The notes beneath the pieces are model-generated. The model ran no database searches and was not told where the DNA came from. It saw nothing but the letters and a program-made list of their open reading frames with translations. Made by a program: the position numbers and the translations under genes. This document shows, one piece after another, positions 24,801 to 35,930 of a stretch of DNA of 64,000 nt. Each line of letters starts with the position of its first letter. Within the stretch, counting starts at the first letter, position 1. The stretch is taken from NCBI RefSeq assembly GCF_001039355.2, contig NW_019773714.1, positions 184,725-248,724 of the forward strand, in the 5' to 3' direction. Source of the stretch: Lingula anatina (Eukaryota > Brachiopoda > Lingulata > Lingulida > Lingulidae).

Positions 24801-27371
24801 ATTTTGAGTTATAAAGTTTATGTTGGAATTTATATAATTTTTGTATGATACCTACTTAAACGAAATGAAATCTGAAACAATGATTCCTTCAATAAATCAC
24901 TTTTCAACAAAAATTTCAATTTTAAAGATGTTTAGACTTCATTTGTAATAATTTCAAAGTTTTTCAGTATTCCACAGCTGGTACAATTTTCTTTTTCCAG
25001 ATGGCAATACCAGTAGTGCCATCTACAGACCAGACCCAACTGGATGTGAGTATGCCCACACTTGAGGGTCCCACAACAACAGATGGCGCCACAAACCTCA
25101 TGGACTTATCTTTAAGGCATTTGACTGCTCCTTCAAATCTTCCAAGAGTAACAATCCCTGCCCTTCCTGATGCTGTGGATTCCTGGGACGAAACACAAGT
25201 CTCTCGGGGGACAGCTGTAGATGGGAGAATACCCACAGGAGATCTGTTGAATGTATCACATATAGATCCACCTCAGACTCAAAGCCATACATCAGGACAG
25301 GACAGGAATTTGTTGGACATGTCTATTGGAGTGCTTCCAAAGTGGGCCCAGAAAGGGGTGTCTGAAGCTGAAGGGGGATCAGATGGGAAAAAGCAGGCTA
25401 AGGATGAAAAGAAATTTGATCCAGAAGGAAAGGAGCTCCCTACCTGGGCCTCTGAGGGTCTGAAAAGACCTCTGGTGCCTGCCTTTGGTTTAGATACATA
25501 CTCTTCCACTGATCTACCAGGGTGGGCACGCAATCCTGAGGGAAAGTTGGTTGAAATTGATGATATCGACCTAAATTTTAGATCATCAGTGACTCCGTCA
25601 GCTTTGTCCGGGCAGGAGACTGGATCAAAAGTCACCTCTAATTTGACACAAGAGGCCGCTGCAGGCACAGATGACATTATTACTACAGACTCAAAAGTGA
25701 AAGAGGGAGAACAAGCTGATTCTGCTCAAAAACCAGGAAAAGATGTGATTGATTCTGCTCAAAGAGAAGAGGTTTTATCAAAGTCATCTGATGATACCCA
25801 GAAAGTAAAGCAAGTTTCTGTAGCTCATCCTAGCAGGGAGACAGAAGACACCACTGACGGGGTGAAAGTTCACAGAAAACCCGTCGCAGGGATGCATGCT
25901 GGGAAGGAATCTGCAGAATCCATTTCAGTTATCCAAACAAGGCACAAGAAAATGGTTGAAGGATCCCACGTGGGACAGCAATCTGAACCTGACATAAAAA
26001 AGTCCATCTCCGGCCTACGTTTAAGTGAACACATGCATGCTGGGAAGGAATCTGAGCCACAGGAATCCGTGATAAAGAAGCAAAGTGCTTTTGGTCACGT
26101 TTCAGAAACATCGAGTGAGGAGAAGAGAATGTTTCCGAGAATGAAGAGAAGAGACGGGTACAGTGCTTTAATGGAGTCTCTGGACACGAGTTTTCAGGTA
26201 AAACCCAAGCCACATCTCAAGTTTAGGAAAGACTTACATGCATCATCTGAATCAGACTCGCAAAAAGACGTGGATCAAGCTCGTCGTGAAAAGTTTAAGG
26301 AAATCAACGTGCATGGGCATGTCTCGCAAGAAACCATGACCAAGGATGATGACGAAGAGAAACGACAAAGAAAATTCCTTGAGAGAAATGTGCACGGACA
26401 TTCTAGCGTTGAGTCCCAATATGTTGATACAGATGAGTTACGGAGGAAAAGATTCCAGGAAATGAATGTCAAAGGTCATGCCTCTGATTCTTCGGTTCAG
26501 AGGCTGCTGTATGGAGAGGAGTATATGAGACTGGGAAAAGTAACTGAAGAAGGTAAGATTTCTTTTTTCATTCATTTTATTTTAACTTTTTTTATTTAAG
26601 GTGTGCAGTATTTCAGTAATTAAAGGAAAAGTTGGAACATACTGTATAAGTACTAAGAAGACAAAAAGGAAGTTAAAGGGATAATAACTCTTCGTTTCTT
26701 CCAAAAAATGAATTTTCCTGGAGTAACCAACAATTTTCCCATACTTACCAATGGTTAATGAATCCATTTTTACATTCAAAGTAAGTCCCTGTTTTTTTTT
26801 CTAAAAAGTTTGTTTTTTTGTTAAAATCTCTTAAGAGATTTTAACAGAGTATAGCCATCAATGGAGGTCACGTGGTCTAAAGACAAGCTCAGATATCAGA
26901 ATAATAGCTATAACTGCCGTTTTTGTGGTAAAACAGAATATATTATATTTCTATGAGTTATTCACAATGTTTTTATTGTGAAATATAGATTTCATACGAA
27001 GAGTTATTATCCCTTTAATGTAGATCATTATTTTCATCATCATCCGTCTATTTTATGAAAAATTGAAACAAATGTCAGGTTCACTCGTGTGCAGTTGGTT
27101 ATTCTAGACCAGTAAATAGTTGATTATTTTATTCATCATTTTTTCACTGGTTTTGTCAATAAATATATATTTGACAAAGACAAATATGGCTTCAGTGACA
27201 ATGTATAAAATGTATGAAATTCTTATAATGTCCCACCCTGATGCTGTTTTTAATTTTGTCCGAAAGGAGAAGAGGATGTGGTCACTTCAGAACAGGTGGA
27301 CAGAGAGGAGCCAATCTGGACAGACTTGCTGACCACTGAGCCGTACAAAAGCAGCTTCCCTGAGTTTGGTA

Positions 27372-27409
<38 letters not shown>

Positions 27410-30286
27410 GTTTTACTTGAAATTTTTTCTATATAAAAATATTACATTTCTCTGTTAAAATTTTTATTCAAAACTCACCCATGTGTTGAGACGTGACAAT
27501 ACTGGAAAATGAAGCATGATAAATTCACACTACACTCTCCTTCTAGTTGAGACTCCACGTGTAGACCTCATGGCTAACATTATCGAGGATCCATTGAGCC
27601 AAGGGGATTATGGGAAAAGCATCACTGATGACATCACAGCGGCTAATTTTATGTCACTGCCTGTCTTACTGAAGAGAGCTGTCACAGCACCTTTGATGGC
27701 CCAGTAAGAACACCTGGCTTTTTGACTTCAATTTGTAATATACAGTGGACTTTGCAAAATTCAGACACATTGACAGTAAAATTTGTCCCAGTTATGTGAG
27801 GAATGTTTTTATGCAATGTTAATAAGTTTCTGCTAATTCCGTACGTAGTTACTGTAGGGTAATAATAATTTTGACATGGGACATATCATAAAATAGAATG
27901 CACCTCATGATAAATCAAGTGATAAAAATGGTAACACTAAGAAGAAAATAATAAGTAATTAGAATATTGAACTATTTAACGCTATAATAACAATAGTTAG
28001 TTTAAGAAATAGATCAAAATCCTGTCATTTTGTTTGAAAAGGTATTGATTTAAATAGAAATTTCAGTTTTGAAAAATGGACAAACAATTCACATACACCC
28101 AGTGTCCCATACCATTTTTATGTGCACTTATTTTCCAGAATCTCCTTGGTGAACAGGAGTGTGGTCAACTACCTAATGGTGGACTTGAAAATAGACCAGC
28201 ATTTTGAGGCCCTGAGACGCTTCTTGTTTATGGAGGACGGAGAGTTTGCTCAGACGCTTAGTGATCAGCTTTGTGAAAAGGTAAAATATTGGAAGGCATT
28301 GTTGTGTCATATTAAGTAGATCCATGCTGCAGCCTATTTTTTGTATTAGTAGACTTTTGATAACTTGGGTTGGAAAATATTTTTTTTAGTTTCACCAAGA
28401 TGCAATTAGGCTGAGTTCATAAGTTTTAGCTAAAGAAAAAACTTTAACTTAAAAAAAAACTTTTTCACCTGATTGGTTTATGATAAATGATAATATAAGG
28501 ATGAAGGCGATGAGTTATATTGATTTTACTATAAATCTGTAATACAGGTTTAAAATGTTTAAAGTTGTTGTATAAACTCTTTCATTTCAGCTTGCCATGA
28601 ACCCCATGCCCCATGAAATGTTGAACCCGGTGTTTTTGAACAATGTGCTGAATAGAGCCCTGAGGTACTCCATCCACAGAGAGACTGAAGCAGCCAAGAA
28701 TATTAGCTTTGCTGTCAAATTTCTACCATTGGTGCTGCAACAAAATGGTAATGATTTCATTCTTTTTATTTGCAGTTAAGTTGGTATTTGAACAACCATT
28801 ACGATTTGCTCTCTTCTAAAATAAACGAAAAAAATTACTGGGTATTTAAAAAGATTTAGGGGGTTTGTATTGAATAATTGAAGTCATTAATAAGGCAGAA
28901 GGGGGCTTTCATCCAAGAGTACAACTTAAATATTTGCAATAATTTGTATTCTTTAGTTCCTTCAGCTAATAAAAAAAAATATATTGACAATTTTTTTAGC
29001 TGCTGACACCTTAGACTGCCTAGAGTTAAGATACAAGGTAACTAAGCTTATTAGTAATGGTTAATTGTGACATAAAATAATTACTATTAAAAGGCCACAG
29101 GATCTATAATGATTGATGTTCGAAAGACTAGGGGGGTCTTCATTGCAATATCATAGGTCTTACATTTTAAGTAACAATTGGAGGGAATGGTCAACAACAT
29201 TGAGGAACTTCATGATTCCTATGAAGAACTGGGCCCCGTAACTCGAAAGCATCACGTATTGTGAATAGCAATATCACATAAAGGGTACGATGTATTAAAT
29301 GGGGCAAGTGTGGGCGTGTTTTGGAATCGAGACGCTTGCGCTCTGTCGCCATGCACGCTGCTTTCGAGTTAAGGGGCCCTGATGGTGCAGGGCACACTTG
29401 AATGTACTTCTGCTGTGATGATTAAAGTTCACGGTTACAAAATTGCTTTTATCCTTATTTTAGGTGGATTGGCCTCTGAATATCATAATCACTGACACCT
29501 CTCTGAACAAGTACAGCAAGGTGTTTTCCTTCCTCCTACAATTGAAGAGGATTGTGTGGGCGTTGAAGGACATCTGGCACAGATTAAAGAGAGATGGTGA
29601 GACTACGCTTGGTGGCTTGGTATTGATACACAAAGAAAGGGACCTTTGAATTTAATGCATTCATATAAACTACAATAAATGAATTGACTGTGCTCCATTA
29701 CCCTGACCCCTTTATTTATTCCCTGGATCATCCAGCTATTTTTTTACGTTCAAATATTTTGGTGTCTAATTTTTTTTTCCAAAGGTCCATTCTTATCTTT
29801 TTGGGTTAATATCAAAATCCTGCTTCACCACTAAAGACTTCTAAACATAGGCTACATTCAGAACAGCAGAGTAACTAGTCCATAGATAAAATATGGTGAA
29901 TATAATATCCCCTAATAGACATTGAATAAATTCTCCGCGGGGATTACTCAACAACAAGCAGGTCTGCCATATTTGATCTGTAGACTAATTAGTCTGCTGT
30001 TGCGAATGCGGCCATACTGACTTCTTGATTTTAGAAAGTCTTAAACATTTACATCACCCTCCACTTCAGCCTCACAGAACAACGCTGCCAACGCCCCACT
30101 GTTCCGCCAGCTGCAGTTGTTCCGTCATGAGATGCAGCATTTTGTGCGTGTAATGCAGGGCTATATCTCCAACCAGTTGATCCACGTTGGCTGGCTAGAG
30201 CTACAGGAGAGCTTGAAGACCAGGGTCCACAACCTGGATGACCTTCATCATGTCCACGGGGAGTACATCAATAATGCTGTATTCAG
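15334..30286 (+). CDS. TUBGCP6: Gamma-tubulin complex component 6 (28 exons, 3' end not found)
   Basis: This gene encodes the GCP6 subunit of the gamma-tubulin ring complex, which nucleates microtubules at centrosomes. The exons join in frame: 15334-15512, 16772-16935, 17232-17362, 17604-17698, 18006-18081, 18318-18374, 18866-18987, 19259-19301, 19514-19671, 20088-20295, 20526-20821, 21127-21187, 21368-21477, 21865-21956, 22226-22365, 22725-22864, 23217-23308, 23548-23636, 23941-24056, 24422-24599, 25001-26552, 27267-27368, 27547-27703, 28139-28280, 28591-28747, 29000-29037, 29464-29596, 30070-30286. They give 1,681 residues, against about 1,819 in human. Recognisable blocks are LTEAG-type YITEAGSQAFD, VKDVLNLLIG, GIQLLSYLYQEAL, INLLKLCCPE, a charged coiled coil (exons 16-20), the large insert exon, and the C-terminal GRIP2 region (MEDGEFAQTLSD, VDWPLNIIIT, LFRHEMQHFVRVMQGYI). 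The reading stops after NNAVFR at a donor. The expected final ~75-100 residues (QQSYNTFKYY-like in human) were not located. The first exon is assigned from its matching splice phase. Confidence 0.93.
15668..15880. mobile_element. MITE with ACTAAGGGCTC terminal inverted repeats
   Basis: The left end ACTAAGGGCTCATTCCCATTGA is the inverted complement of the right end TCAGTGGGAGTGAGCCCTTAGT with few mismatches. The element is 213 bp, non-coding, and lies in TUBGCP6 intron 1. A diverged relative is at 12283-12432, and a weak one may lie near 480-600. Confidence 0.75.
16145..16367. mobile_element. MITE with AGGCCCCTTTACACTG ends and TTA target duplication
   Basis: The element is 223 bp. The left end AGGCCCCTTTACACTG pairs with the right end CAGTGTAAAGGGGGCT, and the inner GCGTCCTTTCTGCG / CGCAGAAAGGACGC also pair. 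Both flanks show TTA (16142-16144 and 16368-16370). A 3-bp TTA/TAA duplication is the mark of PIF/Harbinger-type insertion. It sits in TUBGCP6 intron 1. Confidence 0.85.
16627..16816. repeat. ~95-bp tandem duplication spanning the TUBGCP6 exon 2 acceptor
   Basis: The unit contains CCATGTGAACTGACCTGTG, a pyrimidine tract, an acceptor AG and the first ~45 bp of exon 2. It occurs at 16627 and 16721, and a third copy starts at 16817 inside the true exon. The middle copy gives a decoy acceptor (TTTACAG|GTCACATC at 16676). Its exon-like sequence still reads LTGSAPPNPDLTPCEL in frame before meeting TGA. Confidence 0.8.
21805..21861. repeat. ATT/GATT trinucleotide microsatellite
   Basis: A run of ATT repeats forms the end of TUBGCP6 intron 13 and supplies the bases directly before the exon 14 acceptor (TTATTCAG). 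Confidence 0.9.
25001..26552 (+). CDS. TUBGCP6: TUBGCP6 large central exon with HGHVS-type repeats
   Basis: This 1,552-bp exon encodes about 517 polar residues and lies between the coiled coil and the C-terminal GRIP2 domain. It begins with runs such as LMDLSLRHL and LLDMSIGVLPKW. It then carries irregularly spaced copies of a short motif: MHAGKES, SHVGQQS, MHAGKES, FGHVSET, LHASSES, VHGHVSQ, VHGHSSV and VKGHASD. The last three are spaced about 36-40 residues apart within (R/K)(R/K)(K/R)F-type lead-ins. Vertebrate GCP6 has a tandem array of 27-residue units around THGHVSDAS at the same place in the protein. This array is therefore a more divergent version of the same insert, whose vertebrate form is a PLK4 substrate region (established for human; inferred here). 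Confidence 0.85.
26677..27014. mobile_element. MITE/foldback with AGGGATAATAACTCTTCGT ends, TTAA flanks
   Basis: The left end AGGGATAATAACTCTTCGT pairs with the right end ACGAAGAGTTATTATCCCT. Both flanks are TTAA (26673-26676 and 27015-27018). A TTAA duplication is typical of piggyBac-type insertion, although a Harbinger-type TTA cannot be excluded. A perfect 28-bp palindrome (TGTTAAAATCTCTT centred on TTAA) sits in the middle at 26819-26846. It lies in the intron after the large TUBGCP6 exon. Confidence 0.7.
27375..27408. repeat. CT microsatellite
   Basis: A (TC)n run beginning a few bases after the donor of TUBGCP6 exon 22. Confidence 0.9.
29231..29379 (+). mobile_element. MITE, family 'GGGCCCCGTAACTCGAAAGCATC' (copy B), absent from block copy 2
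   Basis: The ends GGGCCCCGTAACTCGAAAGC and GCTTTCGAGTTAAGGGGCCC are inverted repeats. The matching intron of copy 2 (33730-34004) reads straight through as GAAGAATTAATGGTGCAGGG, giving a natural empty site. A relative lies inverted at 11442-11590. Confidence 0.85.
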
Positions 30287-31217
30287 GTAGGAAGTTGGTG
30301 ATAGAAGAGATAATAATCTTCTGGATTTGTCTTGAAATACAGATATTGCGTATTGTATTTGTGCCCCCCCCCCCCCCTCCCTTTTCCCCGTTTGGAGTTT
30401 TGCATCTTTCAGAAATTTTTAAGGTCCACTTTTATCTCTGTGATTATAGTGATCTTCTAGAACAGTCTGATTAATTATTTAAATCTATATGTAGACAATT
30501 ATATATTGATAAATGTATTTACTGTATTAAAGCCCTTGACATCCTGAGAATGAGTCCTTGTCTGTAAAGACATTGCAGTTACTATACCCATTCACAGATA
30601 TGGAAGTTAGAAGTTTTTTATCCACCTGGTAAACATAATTTTGCAGGCATCTGGTTCAAAAGGACCCCAAAAGACAAAAGGAGTCCGAAAGAACAAAATG
30701 AAACCAAAATGCTTTAAATAATTCTCTTTATTTATTTATTTATTAATTTTTCCAATTGATAAAAAATGTAATGAATAACACTTCATTCAACTGTGCCCCT
30801 TTGATCAAAATTAAGCATATGTAGATTTGACTCAGTTCCGTTTGAACAATACCATTAACATATTTTTAAATGTTTAATCCTTACATGGCCTTAAACTGAT
30901 CTGAATGACCTCAGAAAAAATTATCAGACTTTGTTTCACAGTTTAATTCATATATATTCCACAATATGATTCCTCATTGACTTATAATTGTGATTTTAGT
31001 TGTAGATTGGAACTTAAAACAGGGTAGCTTATAGACACTCCAGAATCCAGAGAGAACAAATGATTCTGAAAATGATAATTATTAACTAAAATGCCTCTTC
31101 TAATACTTTTTAACTTTTCACTTGCTTTTTTCCAATTTTTTAAGAAATAGTCAAATGTAGTGAAGCAAAAACAAGATTTGATCTGACTTCTGTGCCTCAT
31201 ACAGTTGAAACTCTATC
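30287..31217. other. Gene-free stretch downstream of TUBGCP6 exon 28
   Basis: AT-rich sequence with a poly-C tract at 30365-30379. I searched both this stretch and its copy (34647-35600) by eye for the missing last TUBGCP6 exon and found nothing resembling it. The two copies are highly similar here. Confidence 0.6.
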
Positions 31218-31486
31218 AATCAGTTTATATCTAAGATTCATCCTTGTGCCAAATTTCAACTGGCCTCAGCCAATCAGGTTATATCTAAGATTCATCCTTG
31301 TACCAAATTTCAACTGGACTCATCCAATCAGGTTGTCTAAGATTCATCCTTGTGCCATATTTCAACTGGCCTCAGCCAATCAGGTTATATTTAAGATTCA
31401 TCCTTGTGCCATATTTCAACTGGCCTCAGCCAATCAGGTTATATCTAAGATTCATCCTTGTGCCATATTTCAACAGGAGAATATTT
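31218..31486. repeat. 54-bp minisatellite, ~5 units, at the 3' end of the GH13 gene (copy 1)
   Basis: The units read CTAAGATTCATCCTTGTGCC, then AWATTTCAACTGGCCTCAGC, then CAATCAGGTTATAT. The last unit merges with the final coding exon of the minus-strand GH13 gene, so the stop codon (TAG at 31445-31447) and the last residues are minisatellite sequence. Long open frames on the plus strand here are repeat artefacts. Confidence 0.9.
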
Positions 31487-31679
31487 CCACTTGAGCACAA
31501 TTCCTTGTCCCGTTTTCAACAGCACAGAATCGGGAACTATGCTGTTTCCCACGATCAGGGATGGGTCCATGTTGAGGCGGGTTGTCTCGGCGATGTCCGC
31601 CTCCGCAGTTTGGATATAAGACGTCAGGTCTAAAGTGTGGGTTGTGTTGGTTGAGCTGAGGTTGATGACCACCATATAA
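31445..31679 (-). other. Allelic or duplicate copy of the last SLC3A1-like exon
   Basis: This is a second version of the terminal exon at 35888-36122. It shares the same acceptor (TTTTCTAG|TTATATGG), length and stop codon, with a few amino-acid differences (for example NLSSTN against NLSPTN, and final DES against DEA). It belongs to block A copy 1 and has no upstream exons of its own before the N at 32030. Confidence 0.85.
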
Positions 31680-32029
31680 CTAGAAAACAAAAATTGACAT
31701 CTGATACAAGTTATGCTTGACAGGGTTTTAAAGTACAGATTATAATGAAATGAGTTTTGTGATGTTAGTAAACACAATATAACTAAAATGCTGAAGTCAA
31801 CATATTGGATACACCATACAACTAGTATACAGAAGAGTCAGTATAAGATATGAATTGATGACATATGTCACGGTCCCAAAGCTAGATTAAAATCTTTGTT
31901 TCTTGGCCAGTGATAGAAAATGCTGTCTTTTGGTTCTGGAGGCAGGATGTGGAATTTTTAGAGGTTGTTGACAACTGCAGGCAAATCCACGTACAGAAAA
32001 GACTTTTCACTCCTGTCAAACGAATTCGA

Positions 32030-32030
32030 N
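32030..32030. other. Single N at the junction of block A copies
   Basis: Copy 1 ends just before this base, and the following contig starts inside the TUBGCP6 intron that precedes the VETPRVD exon. Probably an assembly join. Confidence 0.8.
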
Positions 32031-32033
32031 GAC

Positions 32034-32104
32034 AAAATGACCTTTTTTGCATCTTTATTTTCTGTTTTTTGTCTGTACATTTGACAGCTTTGCTGCCTTG
32101 TTCA
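32034..32104. repeat. Dispersed repeat fragment shared with 62617-62690
   Basis: The sequence TGCATCTTTATTTTCTGTTT and the following GTCTGTACATTTGACAGCTT recur almost unchanged in inverse orientation at 62617-62690. That marks an interspersed repeat family. The corresponding part of block copy 1 lacks it. Confidence 0.7.
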
Positions 32105-32313
32105 AATATTATATTTGTCTGTACTCACTTGATTTTTTTTTCCAAACTCCCCAATATGTTGAGAAGTGACAACATTGCTTGGACATTTGCTAATATATTT
32201 GTACCAATTATATGGCACCTACAGCGCACCATTTTGGAAAATGAAGGATGTGTTATTACAATAAATTACAATGCAGTTACAATTACAAAATTCACACTTC
32301 ACTCTCTTTTCAG

Positions 32314-34646
32314 TCGAGACTCCACGTGTAGACCTCATGGCTAACATTATCGAGGATCCACTGAGCCAAGGGGATTATGGGAAAAGCATCACTGATGACA
32401 TCACAGCAGCTAATTACATGTCACTTCCTGTCTTACTGAAGAGAGCTGTCACAGCACCTTTGATGGCTCAGTAAGAACATTTGGCTTCTTGACTTCGGCA
32501 TTTGTAATATGCAGTAGACTCTGCAAAATTGAGGCACTTTGGGACAGTAAAATTTGTCCCAGTTACATGAACAATCTTTTTATGTAATGTTAATAAGTTT
32601 CAGCTTATTTCTTACACATGTTACTGAAATGTAATTATAATTTTGATATGGGACATTTCATAAAATAAAAATAGGAGTAATAAGTAAGGTTTGAATGAAG
32701 ACAGGAATTAAGTTTTGACAAACGATGGGCATGCAAACACATGTACCAAATATCTCTTTATATACCCTTTTTATGTTAATTTATTTTCCAGAATCTCCTT
32801 GGTGAACAGAAGTGTGGTCAACTACCTGATGGTGGACTTGAAAATAGACCAGCATTTTGAGGCCCTGAGACGCTTCTTGTTCATGGAGGACGGAGAGTTT
32901 GCTCAGACGCTGAGTGATCAGCTTTGTGAAAAGGTAAAAAATTGGAAGACATTGTTGTGTCATATTAAGTAGATCCATACTGCAGCCTACTTCTTGTATT
33001 AGTACACTTTTGATAACTTTGGCTGGCAAATATTTTTTTAGTTAAACCAAGATGCCAATTAGGCTTTGTCCCTAAGTTTTAGCTGAAGAAAAAAACTTAA
33101 TCTTAAAGAAAAAAACTTTTTCACATGATTGGTTTATGGTAAATGATAATATGAGGTTGAAGGTGACGAGTTATATTGATTTTACTGTAATACAGGTTTA
33201 AATGTTTGAAGTTGTTGGATAAACTCTTTCATTTTAGCTTGCCATGAACCCCATGCCCCATGAAATGTTGAACCCAGTGTTTCTGAATAACGTGCTGAAT
33301 AGAGCCCTAAGGTACTCCATCCACAGAGAGACTGAGGCAGCCAAGAATATCAGCTTTGCTGTTAAATTTCTACCATTGGTGCTTCAACAAAATGGTAACA
33401 ATTTCATTCTCTGTATCTGCAGTTAAGTAGGTATTTCAAGAACTGTTACTGTTTTTTTTTTTTTTTTTTTTTTTTGCCTGATTTTTGCATTTTTCAGTTC
33501 TGAAACAAAAGAATTAATAATAAGTAGCTATTTATAAAGTTTTAGTTGGTTGTTTGTAAATGAGTAATTGAAGTAATTAATAATGCAGAAAGGGGGTTTC
33601 ATCCAAGAGCTCAACTTGGATATTTTCAATAGTTTGTATGTTATAGTTCTTTCAGTAAATGAAAAAAGATATTTTGACATTTTTTTTTCAGCTGCTGATA
33701 CTTTAGACTGCCTAGAGCTAAGATACAAGGTAATTAAGCTTATTATTATTAGTTAATTGTGACAGCTCACAATAACTATGAAAAGGCCACAGGATCTTTA
33801 ATGATTGATGTTAGAAAGACTTGGGGTCTTCATTGCAATATCATAGATCTTACTTTCCAAGTAACAAATTTAGTGATTTGTCAGCAACATTCGGGAACAT
33901 ATTGATTCCTATGAAGAATTAATGGTGCAGGGCACACTTCAATATACTTCTGCTGTAATGATATAAGTTCAAAGTAACAAAAATTGCTTCTATCCTTTTT
34001 CTAGGTGGATTGGCCTCTGAATATTATAATCACTGATACCTCCCTGAACAAGTACAGCAAGGTGTTTTCCTTCCTACTGCAACTGAAGAGGATTGTGTGG
34101 GCATTGAAGGACATCTGGCACAGATTGAAGAGAGATGGTGAGACTACTCTTGGTGCCAATTTACAAAGAGACATTTAATGTTATTTTTTCATATAAAATA
34201 AAATAAAATAAATTAATTGATTATGCTCCACAACCCCAATCCCTCATTCTATGTCCAGATTGTCCAGTTATTTTTGAATATAATAATATTTTGGTATCAG
34301 TTTTTTCCAAGGCCCATTCATTTCCACCTGGTTTAACGGCAAATTCCTCCTTCATCACTACAGACTTTTTAACATACTGACTTCTTCATTTTAGAAATCC
34401 TAAAACTATTTTATCACCCTCCACTTCAGCCTCACAGAACAACGCTGCCAACGCCCCACTGTTCCGCCAGCTGCAGTTGTTCCGTCATGAGATGCAGCAT
34501 TTTGTGCGTGTAATGCAGGGCTACATCTCCAACCAGTTGATCCACGTTGGCTGGCTAGAGCTACAGGAGAGCTTGAAGACCAGGGTCCACAACTTGGATG
34601 ATCTTCATCATGTCCATGGGGAGTACATCAATAATGCTGTATTCAG
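32314..34646 (+). other. TUBGCP6: Second copy of TUBGCP6 exons 23-28
   Basis: The exons are 32314-32470, 32792-32933, 33238-33394, 33692-33729, 34005-34137 and 34430-34646. Each has the same length and splice phase as its counterpart at 27547-30286, and the protein is essentially identical (for example AANYMSLP against AANFMSLP). There is no start, no upstream exon and no final exon. All reading frames and most splice sites are intact. The last donor is GTTGGT where copy 1 has GTAGGA. It is most simply an allelic copy rather than a pseudogene, because it shows no disabling mutation. Confidence 0.85.
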
Positions 34647-35605
34647 GTTGGTAGTTTGGGATAGTAAAGATAAAAGTCTTCTAGATGAAGCTGGAAATAC
34701 TGATATTGGGTGCTGTATTTATGCCCCAGGAGCCCCCCCCCCCCCCCCCCTCTCCATTTTCCCCATTGAGAGATGTGCGTCTTCCATGCTTGCATTTTCA
34801 GGATTTTTAAGATTTTTTTTAAGGTGTACTTTTATCTCTGAGATTAAAGTGATCTTACAGAACAGTTTGATTAATTAAGTCCATATGTGGTCAATTATAT
34901 ATTGATAAATGTATTTACTGTATTAAAGCCCTTGACATCCTGAGAATGAGTCCTTGTCTGTAAAGACATTGCAGCCACTATACCCATTCACAAATATGGA
35001 AGTTGGAAGCTTTTTATCCACCTGGTAAACATAATTTTGCAGGCATCTGGTTCAAAAGACAAAAGGAGTCCAAAAAAACAAAATGAAACCAAAATGCTTT
35101 AAATAATTCTCTTTATTTATTCATTTTTCCAATTGATAAAAAATCTAATGAATAACACAACTTCATTCAAGTGTGGCTTTTTGATCAAAATTAAGCATGG
35201 CATTGTGTAGATTTGACTTAGTTCAGTTTGAACAATACCATTAAATTTTTTTTAAATGTTAAAATCCTTACATGGCCTTTAACTGATCTGAATGACCTCA
35301 GAAAAATTATCAAACTTTGTTTCACAGTTTAATTCATATATATTCCACAATATGATTCCTCATTGCCTTATTATTGTGATTTTAGTTGTAGATTGGAACT
35401 TAAGACAGGGTAGCTAATAGACACTCCAGAATCCAGAGAGAACAAATGATTCTGAAAATGATAATTATTAACTAAAATGCCTCTTCTAATACTTTTTAAC
35501 TTTTCACTTGCTTTTTCTCCAATTTTTTAACAAATGGTCAAATGTAGTGAAGCAAAAACAAGATTTGATCTGACTTTGGTGCCTCATACAGTTGAAACTC
35601 TATCA

Positions 35606-35930
35606 ATCAGTTTATATCTAAGATTCATCCTTGTACCAAATTTCAACTGGCCTCAGCCAATCAGGTTATATCTAAGATTCATCCTTGTACCAAATTTCAA
35701 CTAGACTCATCCAATCAGGTTATGTCTAAGATTCATCCTTGTGCCATATTTCAACTGGCCTCAGCCAATCGGGTTATATTTAAGATTCATTCTTGTGCCA
35801 TATTTCAACTGGCCTCAGCCAATCAGGTTATATTTAAGATTCATCCTTGTGCCATATTTCAACTGGCCTCAGCCAATCAGGTTATATCTAAGCTTCATCC
35901 TTGTGCCAAATTTCAACTGGAGAATATTTC
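35606..35930. repeat. 54-bp minisatellite, ~6 units, at the 3' end of the GH13 gene (copy 2)
   Basis: Same array as 31218-31486 but one unit longer. It again overlaps the stop codon of the minus-strand GH13 gene (35888-35890). Confidence 0.9.

Larger units (their letters stand above)
27470..32029. repeat. Duplicated block A, copy 1 (TUBGCP6 3' exons plus GH13 gene 3' end)
   Basis: This block corresponds to about 32145-36470 over its whole length. Exons are almost identical, whereas introns differ by scattered substitutions and indels. Copy 1 carries a MITE at 29231-29379 that copy 2 lacks, and has five rather than six units of the 54-bp minisatellite. It ends at an N (32030). This pattern fits two haplotypes assembled in tandem, or a young tandem duplication. 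Confidence 0.9.

Noticed and set aside
31192-31633. Plus-strand open frames with repeating FILVP-FNWPQPIRL units
   Set aside because: They are readings of the 54-bp minisatellite, and the adjoining stretch is antisense to the GH13 terminal exon.
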